Source: Rothia sp. (in: high G+C Gram-positive bacteria) (GTDB lineage: Bacteria > Actinomycetota > Actinomycetes > Actinomycetales > Micrococcaceae). From it: DNA of 64,000 nucleotides. Position 1 is the stretch's first letter. Each line of letters starts with the position of its first letter. The stretch lies in contig JAUMWB010000002.1 in assembly GCA_030529845.1 (NCBI GenBank), forward strand, positions 393,170 to 457,169, written 5' to 3'. Of the stretch, positions 58,878 through 64,000 are shown piece after piece. The notes beneath the pieces were generated by a model, which saw only the letters and a list, made by a program, of their open reading frames with translations, was not told where the DNA came from and made no database searches. A program made the translations under genes and the position numbers.

Positions 58878-59729
58878 TTGCGCATTTCACGTATTTATAA
58901 CAACAATGTGGCCCTGGCCCAGGCCTACACGGGCGAGCAGATGGTGGTTATTGGCCGGGGCTTGGCTTTTGGTAAGCGCAAGGGCGATATGGTTGATCCC
59001 ACCCTGATTGAGCAGACTTTTGTGCCGGAGCACGGTACCCCCGATGAGACTCTCGCGGGGGTGCTGGCTAAGATTCCGTCGGAGATTCTGGGTTTGGCAA
59101 CCGAGCTTGAGTTCTTGGTCAAGGCCGAGGGCATTACGATTTCTCATTCCTTTATCGTGCCGGTGGCTGACCATATCAGCTATGCAGTGGTGCGGGCCAG
59201 GGAGGGGCTAGCGGTGGATTACCCCCTGGCTCTTGAGGTGTCTCAGCTGTACCCCCAGGAGGTTCGGTTTGGGCACCGTGCCCTGGAGCTGGTCAAGGAG
59301 CGCTTGGGTGTTGAGCTGCCCGAGATTGAGGCGATTCCGCTGGCTATGCACCTGGTCAATTCGCAGTTTGCCTCTGAGGATATGGGCGGCACCTACCGTA
59401 TGACCGAGGTCTTTGCCCAGATTTTTGAGGTGATTGGGGCCGGCTTTGGCGGCCCGGTGGATCGCTCGCTCATGAGCGCTGCCCGTTTCGTGACGCATCT
59501 ACGCTATCTCTTTGTGCGCGCGGGTGCCGCCCAGACTGCGGACGCGGGCACGAGCGTCCCCATGCTCCTTGAAACCCTGAAGGACGCCCACCCCCGCGCC
59601 TTTGCTGCGGCGGTCAAGGTGAAGCTGGTGCTTGAGATGCACCTGGAGCAGAACCTGACGGACGATGAGCTGACCTACCTGACCATTCATATTGCCCGTC
59701 TGGCCCGCGACCAGTACGGCACCTCCTAG
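58878..59729 (+). CDS. PRD-containing transcription antiterminator (LicT/BglG family)
   Basis: 283 residues with three domains: the CAT RNA-binding domain (residues 1-55, RISRIYNNNVALA ... GRGLAFGKRKGD), PRD1 (about 70-170, with HSFIVPVADHISYAV and VRFGHRALELVKERLGV) and PRD2 (about 175-283, MALHLVN-like AMHLVNSQF, ending YLTIHIARLAR). Such proteins bind a RAT hairpin in a leader RNA and prevent termination when PTS phosphorylation of PRD histidines allows. The start is a TTG at 58878 after GAAAGGGGG. No PTS sugar gene and no recognisable RAT site are in the window, so its target may lie elsewhere. Confidence 0.9.
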   Translation: MRISRIYNNNVALAQAYTGEQMVVIGRGLAFGKRKGDMVDPTLIEQTFVPEHGTPDETLAGVLAKIPSEILGLATELEFLVKAEGITISHSFIVPVADHISYAVVRAREGLAVDYPLALEVSQLYPQEVRFGHRALELVKERLGVELPEIEAIPLAMHLVNSQFASEDMGGTYRMTEVFAQIFEVIGAGFGGPVDRSLMSAARFVTHLRYLFVRAGAAQTADAGTSVPMLLETLKDAHPRAFAAAVKVKLVLEMHLEQNLTDDELTYLTIHIARLARDQYGTS

Positions 59730-59888
59730 CGCCTTATACAAAGAGCTCCGCTTTAGACTTCGACGGCAGTTTGACCATCGCGGGCATAAAGTGCCAGACC
59801 GTCGAGAGGTAGGGAGCCTGCGCGGTAGCGGACGGCGTCCGCCCCTCTTGCGTACTCTGCTGGCAAACAGAGAAAAAGTTTTAGATTT

Positions 59889-60125
59889 TTACTGCTGGTC
59901 GGCCGAACCCTGCTTTTTAGCCTTGGGAATAACCCCAACCCGCTGGGCTTTGTAGAGCTGCTCGCGGTTAGCCAGCACCACCAGAGCCAGGGCGTTGAGG
60001 GCCAGGCCAATAATGAAGATAATCCAGCCAATCACCATCAGGGCTGTGCCGCTGAGGATTGCACCAACAATCAGGGCAGCAACCGACACCAGATAAGCGG
60101 GAGAAAGAAGAAAACGGGTATCCAT
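59889..60125 (-). CDS. Small two-helix membrane protein
   Basis: 78 residues from the ATG at 60125, which has AGAGG four bases upstream; the frame is open to 60212 without a signal. Two hydrophobic helices (YLVSVAALIVGAILSGTALM and IGWIIFIIGLALNALALVVL) and a basic tail ending KAKKQGSADQQ. It resembles the upstream gene product in MDTRFLLSPAYLVSVAAL versus MDTKDLSPAYFTSLAAL, so the two are tandem duplicates. Function unknown. Confidence 0.7.
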   Translation of the reverse strand: MDTRFLLSPAYLVSVAALIVGAILSGTALMVIGWIIFIIGLALNALALVVLANREQLYKAQRVGVIPKAKKQGSADQQ

Positions 60126-60144
60126 GGGGACCTCTTCTGTGGTT

Positions 60145-60537
60145 CTAGCGGACGTGCGGGCGCGGGGTGCGGGAGCGGAAGATACGATCATCGCTAGCGA
60201 CATCACCGGCACTAGCAGCGGGCACTGCGGCAGCTACCAGGGGCTGGGACTCGGTAATGGCCTCGGGCTCATAGAGGTAGGTATCGCCAGGCGCCTCTTC
60301 TTCCTCATACTCTACCTGGGCATCTGTGTCCGCACCGGCAATCATAGCGGGCAGGGGCCCGCCTTTGAGGCGCTGTATCATCACCAGGGTGGCAAAGATG
60401 TTCAAGCCTAGACCCGTCAGCAGTACGACCCAGCCCAGCACCGAAACCCAGGTGGAACTCGCACCCACCATTAAAGCGCCTGCAAAAAGGGCTGCCAGGG
60501 AGGTGAAGTATGCCGGGGAGAGGTCTTTGGTGTCCAT
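60145..60537 (-). CDS. Small membrane protein with acidic cytosolic tail
   Basis: 130 residues. Two helices (SLAALFAGALMVGASSTWVS and VLGWVVLLTGLGLNIFATLV) followed by an acidic, probably disordered tail (DTDAQVEYEEEEAPGDTYLY) and a basic end (FRSRTPRPHVR). The membrane part is homologous to the downstream 78-residue protein, with its gene 19 bases away. AGGATCA before the ATG. Not recognised. The pair probably form one transcript. Confidence 0.7.
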   Translation of the reverse strand: MDTKDLSPAYFTSLAALFAGALMVGASSTWVSVLGWVVLLTGLGLNIFATLVMIQRLKGGPLPAMIAGADTDAQVEYEEEEAPGDTYLYEPEAITESQPLVAAAVPAASAGDVASDDRIFRSRTPRPHVR

Positions 60538-60730
60538 TGATCCTGATTCTGTGAGAAAAATTTATATTCTTTATTGAGAATATGCTGTCGCGTGTTGTGC
60601 CCTTCTTTTTGCCCTCCATCACCAGGGCATTAAGCCAGAGGCCCTATAGGCCTACAGCGGAATAAGCACTTACCCATAGTAGGTGATGATTCTGCAAATT
60701 TCTTGAGTATCACCTAGCCGGTGCCCGGAA

Positions 60731-61081
60731 TCACGCCCGCGTACGGGCGTCCGCACCCTCAACTACAGACAACTGACGGGTCGCCACCCGCAGGGCCTCG
60801 TCATCTAGTTCCTTTTGGGCCGAGATAATGCGCATCTCGGTGGTCTTAAAGAGCTGCTCTGCCTTCTCGCGATCCGACTTGTGCTCGCCGTTAATGAAGG
60901 ACTTAGGCAGTGACATGGTGAGTGCCCCGGATCCCTGGTCCATGGCGTCCTGGGCCTGCACCTGCACGTCAATCTGGTGGAGCACGTTACTCACTACTTC
61001 ATAGTCGCACCTGTTGCGCACATCGAGCACCGCAGCCTGGGCGACCAGGGCGCGGTCGGCGATGGCAGAGGAGTCAATCAT
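60731..61081 (-). CDS. Uncharacterised protein under a palindromic operator
   Basis: 116 residues from the ATG at 61081; a GTG at 61099 would add six. It is predicted mostly helical (DRALVAQAAVLDVRNRCDYEVVSNVLHQID ... REKAEQLFKTTEMRIISAQKELDDEALRVA) with a long C-terminal coiled coil, and lacks export or membrane signals. Not recognised. A perfect 17-bp palindrome 20 bases upstream suggests control by a TetR-type repressor, possibly the one encoded at 62011. The last codons overlap a GGCGTCCGC word. Confidence 0.6.
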   Translation of the reverse strand: MIDSSAIADRALVAQAAVLDVRNRCDYEVVSNVLHQIDVQVQAQDAMDQGSGALTMSLPKSFINGEHKSDREKAEQLFKTTEMRIISAQKELDDEALRVATRQLSVVEGADARTRA

Positions 61082-61100
61082 GGAACCAGCCAACACCAAT

Positions 61101-61117
61101 TTTGAACAGTGTTCAAA
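61101..61117. promoter_or_regulatory. Perfect 17-bp palindrome, probable TetR-type operator
   Basis: TTTGAACAGTGTTCAAA is a perfect dyad with a single central base. On the minus strand a TAATAAT-like -10 region lies immediately upstream, so the site would cover the transcription start of the unknown gene at 60731-61081. The repressor is not proven; the nearest TetR gene is 0.9 kb away. Confidence 0.75.
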
Positions 61118-61150
61118 TTATTACTTCTCTCTACATAACCCCCACCAACC

Positions 61151-61217
61151 AAGGGGACCGCAAAACTTGAAAGGGACCTCGTGTTTTGCGGTCCCTTTCA
61201 AGTTTCGCGGTCCCCTT
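61151..61217. terminator. 28-bp hairpin downstream of the BioB-like gene
   Basis: Arms 61151-61178 and 61190-61217 pair over 28 bp with one mismatch and an 11-nt loop (core CTTGAAAGGGACC). It lies ten bases after the stop at 61228 on the minus strand and upstream of the palindromic operator at 61101. No U-tract. Confidence 0.75.
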
Positions 61218-61227
61218 GCGGAAATCG

Positions 61228-61929
61228 CTAGGCGCCACAGCCTCCAGAGCCACAGGCACAGTTACCACCGCAGCCGCCGCCGGATGCCGCACCTTCCAGC
61301 GCAACCTGGGCGTAGGCGTCCGCGTCCTCCACCCCGGCAGCACGCAAGTGGTCTACATACTCAGCCACCAGGTCGCGGTCGCCCGCATCTGCGATGGTCA
61401 GGCCAGCACCCACGATGAGTTTAAGATCTTCAAACACCAGGCGGGGCTGGGCGGGGTCTACGGTCAGCACCAGTGAATCCAGGGCACCCACAGCCAGAGG
61501 TTGCAGGGAGCGCAGGGTCATTTCGCGACTCTCCCCCAGATGCAGACTCTTGGCCGGTGCGGCCAGACGGGCAGTAGCCAGCACGCGCAGGGCCTCCATG
61601 GGGGCGAGCGCTGGGCTGCCCACATAGTCCACGTCAATGCGCTCAACGGCAGGGTCAGCCGCCAGGTCTGCCAGATTGGCAGCCAGGGCGTCGGCATCGA
61701 GCGGGGCGGTCACTTCCAGGCGGACGGACGCCACCTGCGGCGCGGGTGCGTCCAGCAGGTTGGTGGCGGTGATGGTTGAACCATGGTGGGCGACGCGGAG
61801 TTCTGTGGCCAGATCCATGAGGGCAAAGGTGGCGGCAGGGCTAGCGGTGAGCACGGCATGCAGGTCGGCAGGCGAGGCTGTTTCTCCGACTCGCATGCGG
61901 GCGGCAAGATCTGAAAAGTTGAGGGTCAT
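61228..61929 (-). CDS. Biotin-synthase-like protein lacking the radical-SAM core, with cysteine tail
   Basis: 233 residues from the ATG at 61929 (ATG at 61953 is possible). Residues 20-60 (SPADLHAVLTASPAATFALMDLATELRVAHHGSTITATNLLDA) resemble the start of BioB. Residues 115-185 (PMEALRVLATARLAAPAKSLHLGESREMTLRSLQPLAVGALDSLVL ... EDLKLIVGAGL) resemble its C-terminal part. The roughly 180 residues between, with the CxxxCxxC cluster, are replaced by a short alpha/beta stretch. The C-terminus GGGCGGNCACGSGGC adds four cysteines. Function unknown: a cluster or sulfur carrier, or a BioB-derived scaffold, is conceivable. The similarity is my reading and needs a profile search. Confidence 0.55.
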   Translation of the reverse strand: MTLNFSDLAARMRVGETASPADLHAVLTASPAATFALMDLATELRVAHHGSTITATNLLDAPAPQVASVRLEVTAPLDADALAANLADLAADPAVERIDVDYVGSPALAPMEALRVLATARLAAPAKSLHLGESREMTLRSLQPLAVGALDSLVLTVDPAQPRLVFEDLKLIVGAGLTIADAGDRDLVAEYVDHLRAAGVEDADAYAQVALEGAASGGGCGGNCACGSGGCGA

Positions 61930-62010
61930 GGGTTCAAATCTACTCCTCTTCATACCCACCCCGCCTGCTCTCAGCTGTTGCCGGGAGCGAAAGTAGGTCA
62001 CAATGAGGGG

Positions 62011-62553
62011 GTGGCTTTATCCCGTGAGAAGATTCTTGACACCGCTTTTGATGTGCTGCGCCAGTTTGGCTTGGCCGACCTTTCTATGCGTCGGCTGGCT
62101 ACCGAACTAGGTGTGGCTCCCGGCGCTCTCTACTATCATGTGAAGAATAAGCAGGAACTCCTAGCCTCTCTCGCCTCCCGCATACTGGCCACTGTGGAGC
62201 ACCCCCAGGCGGCGGCAAGCCCCGACAGCCTGCTCATCACCGGGGAAAATACCTACCGGCAGCTTATTCCAGTTAAGGAATGTTCCGAAGTCATCCGCCT
62301 GGCCTTAGCTCTTCACCCCGCCACCCTCACCCCCGACCGACTCACCCTGCTGGACGCCCTGGAAGCTGACTTTGCCCTGGCCACCGGCACTCCGCAACCG
62401 GCCCTGGCTGCTGAAATCTTCATGCATACCTGCCTGACCCTCATTGAGCAGGAGCAGACCCGGGCCCTACTCGCAGGCAGCACCCCACCAACTGAACCAC
62501 CGGCGTCCTACACCGCCGCGCTCACAGCTCTTATTAAGGGCTTTACCGCCTAA
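62011..62553 (+). CDS. TetR-family transcriptional regulator
   Basis: 180 residues from the GTG at 62011; the frame is open to a TTG at 61978. The helix-turn-helix region is clear: SREKILDTAFDVLRQFGLADLSMRRLATELGVAPGALYYHVKNKQELLASLASRIL (residues 4-60), of the TetR(B)-like LYYHVKNK type. The C-terminal ligand domain is short. CACAAT stands six bases before the GTG, fitting leaderless expression. It is divergent from the BioB-like gene and 38 bases upstream of galK on the same strand. Candidate target: the palindrome at 61101. Confidence 0.85.
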   Translation: MALSREKILDTAFDVLRQFGLADLSMRRLATELGVAPGALYYHVKNKQELLASLASRILATVEHPQAAASPDSLLITGENTYRQLIPVKECSEVIRLALALHPATLTPDRLTLLDALEADFALATGTPQPALAAEIFMHTCLTLIEQEQTRALLAGSTPPTEPPASYTAALTALIKGFTA

Positions 62554-62591
62554 GCCCCCGACATCCAACCAACCGAAAAGAAGAAAATACC

Positions 62592-63965
62592 GTGACCCTC
62601 CGCGTTGAGCCCGCATGGGCCTCCCTGCCAGACCACCGCGCCGAAGTTGAGGCAGCCCGAGCTGCCTTTATCGAGAAATACGGCGTGGAGCCCGACGGGG
62701 TCTGGTCAGCCCCCGGCCGCCTCAATCTCCTCGGTGAATACATCGATTTTCTCGGCGGATCCTGCATGCCCATGCCTCTGCCCTACCGCACCTATGTGGC
62801 GGGCAGGCTGCGCACTGACGGGGTACTGCGAGCAACCTCCCTGCAAATGCCGGGGGACGACCGTACCGTCGTCATCCGCGAAATCACCCCGGGCACGTTC
62901 AAGGGCTGGTTCACCTATGTGGCAGGGGTAGCCTGGGCCATGAACCGAGAGGGCGGCAAGGATATCGCCCTGCCCCACAACTTTGGGGCGGACCTCCTCA
63001 TTACCTCCCAGGTGCCGGTGGGTGGGGGGCTATCTTCTTCTGCTGCCCTGGAGTGCTCCACGGCCCTTGCCCTGCTGGATCTTTCCTGCCCCCTACGCAA
63101 GGGGTGCGGCTGCACCGAGGCGCTACCTTCTGACCTCTCCCCCGCTAACGACGCCCTGCGTGCCCGCCTAGCCCAGGTCTGCATGCGCGCCGAAAACGAG
63201 GTGGCTGGGGCTCGGACCGGAGGTCTTGACCAGACCGCTGCGCTGCGCTCGTCGCCGGGCAAGGCTCTGGTGGTGGACTTCCGCGATTTTTCTATCAACC
63301 CGCTGACTGTTGATGTGGCGAGCGCCGACCTAGGCTGGCTGGTCATCAATACGAATACCCCGCACGAGCTGGCGGGGGGTGAGTTCGCGGCACGGCGTGA
63401 GGCCAACGAGGCGGTTACCGAGGCCATGGGCCTGGACTACCTGCGCAATGCCCTGCCCGAGGATCTTACCTGCGCTGGCATGAGCGGGCGTGAGGCCAAG
63501 CAGCGCCGCCTAGATTTGGTGGATCAGACCGTGAACCGCGCCTTAAGCGCCCTGGAGGAAAGCGGCCAGCCTCGCACCTTTCCGCGCGGCTGGGTGCGCC
63601 ATACCCTGCACGATATGACTCTGGTGGAGCGGGCCGCCTATCTTCTGGGCCGTAAGGACGCCGGTGGGCAGGTTGGCTGGGATGAGCTGGGCAGGCTCTT
63701 TACCGAGAGCTTCGTGTCGATGCGCGATGAACTGCGTGTTTCCCGGCCCGAAATTGATCTGGCGGTTGATACCTGCCTGGCAGCTGGCGCTTTGGGAGCC
63801 CGTATTGTGGGTGGCGGTTTTGGTGGGGCTGTGATGGCCCTGCTCCCACAAGATCTCTTGGCGTCAGCAGCCGAAGAGGTGGCCCTGGCCTATGCCCAGC
63901 ACGGTTATGCCGACCCCGAGTTCCTGCCGATGGTAGCGGGTTTTCCAGCAGATCGGGATATCTAG
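62592..63965 (+). CDS. galK: Galactokinase, GHMP family, with altered first motif
   Basis: 457 residues. GHMP-kinase motifs: SAPGRLNLLGEYIDFLGG (residues 36-53), PVGGGLSSSAALE (about 139-151, phosphate loop) and ARIVGGGFGGAVMAL (about 401-415); GGLDQTAAL holds the catalytic Asp. The classical galactokinase signature is GRxNLIGEHxDY, and here His is replaced by Tyr and the final Tyr by Phe. Since that Glu-His-Asp triplet contacts the sugar, the substrate could be altered. The protein is longer than most GalK and has an insert around residue 170 (RKGCGCTEALPSD). GTG start; translation follows the TetR gene by 38 bases. Confidence 0.85.
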   Translation: MTLRVEPAWASLPDHRAEVEAARAAFIEKYGVEPDGVWSAPGRLNLLGEYIDFLGGSCMPMPLPYRTYVAGRLRTDGVLRATSLQMPGDDRTVVIREITPGTFKGWFTYVAGVAWAMNREGGKDIALPHNFGADLLITSQVPVGGGLSSSAALECSTALALLDLSCPLRKGCGCTEALPSDLSPANDALRARLAQVCMRAENEVAGARTGGLDQTAALRSSPGKALVVDFRDFSINPLTVDVASADLGWLVINTNTPHELAGGEFAARREANEAVTEAMGLDYLRNALPEDLTCAGMSGREAKQRRLDLVDQTVNRALSALEESGQPRTFPRGWVRHTLHDMTLVERAAYLLGRKDAGGQVGWDELGRLFTESFVSMRDELRVSRPEIDLAVDTCLAAGALGARIVGGGFGGAVMALLPQDLLASAAEEVALAYAQHGYADPEFLPMVAGFPADRDI

Positions 63966-64000
63966 ACTTATCTTTCTCTTCTGGCTAGTTCAGGGCTAGT

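Noticed and set aside
61926-61945. GGGTTCAAATC, a T-loop-like sequence suggesting a tRNA
   Set aside because: No acceptor stem, D-arm or anticodon arm can be built around it on either strand, and it overlaps the start of the BioB-like gene.
1-64000. CRISPR array, prophage or insertion sequence
   Set aside because: No regularly spaced direct repeats, integrase, transposase or phage structural genes were seen anywhere in the window.

Overview
The window is about 64 kb of high-GC chromosomal DNA from an actinobacterium. Frequent GTG/TTG starts, probable leaderless genes, a giant NAD-glutamate dehydrogenase, a Micrococcus-type putrescine oxidase, FluC pairs and Tat-exported small proteins fit the family Micrococcaceae. 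Rothia or a close relative is my best guess (inference only). There is no prophage, insertion sequence, CRISPR array, rRNA or convincing tRNA.

Layout. 0-7.6 kb: end of an MFS permease, a MATE exporter, an SdhL-type shikimate dehydrogenase-like protein, two GNAT acetyltransferases, an Hsp15-like S4 protein, a sucrase/ferredoxin-like protein, a VIT-family transporter and an alpha/beta hydrolase. 7.7-10.6 kb: a thiamine-diphosphate 2-keto acid decarboxylase, then a CsoR/CstR-type repressor facing a TSUP permease, with a similar C-rich/G-rich palindrome at each promoter. 10.8-20.4 kb: an apparently complete putrescine/GABA pathway (permease, putrescine oxidase, two aldehyde dehydrogenases, GABA transaminase, stress protein) under a TetR regulator, with matching palindromes at two promoters. 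20.5-25.2 kb: a Tat-exported small protein, an unknown 576-residue protein, an ArsD-like protein with a cysteine tail, a GyrI-like protein and a decayed hipA. 25.3-34.3 kb: the giant NAD-glutamate dehydrogenase, divergent from a core-only paralogue half its size, and an MHS-type permease.

34.4-43.9 kb is an envelope-glycan region: an SGNH/acyltransferase-3 protein, a decayed membrane gene, a flippase-like protein, two GT2 and one GT4 glycosyltransferase, a DUF2304 protein and a DUF6541-like membrane protein. 44-52.8 kb: a second keto-acid decarboxylase, gluconate permease and kinase, a flavin reductase-like protein, an ArgE/DapE-type deacylase, two unknown proteins sharing a domain, and an aquaglyceroporin. 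53-57 kb: VanZ-like protein, two FluC subunits and a two-component system. 57-64 kb: a probable non-coding RNA with its own promoter and terminator, a branched-chain amino-acid carrier, a PRD antiterminator, tandem small membrane proteins, an unknown gene behind a perfect palindrome, a biotin-synthase-like protein lacking the radical-SAM core, a TetR regulator and a galactokinase.

Three window-wide signals stand out. The word GGCGTCCGC is strongly over-represented and recurs as inverted pairs in terminator-like hairpins. Many genes are bounded by long near-perfect hairpins without U-tracts. At least eight genes have a -10-like hexamer 6-7 nt before the start codon, as expected for leaderless mRNAs.
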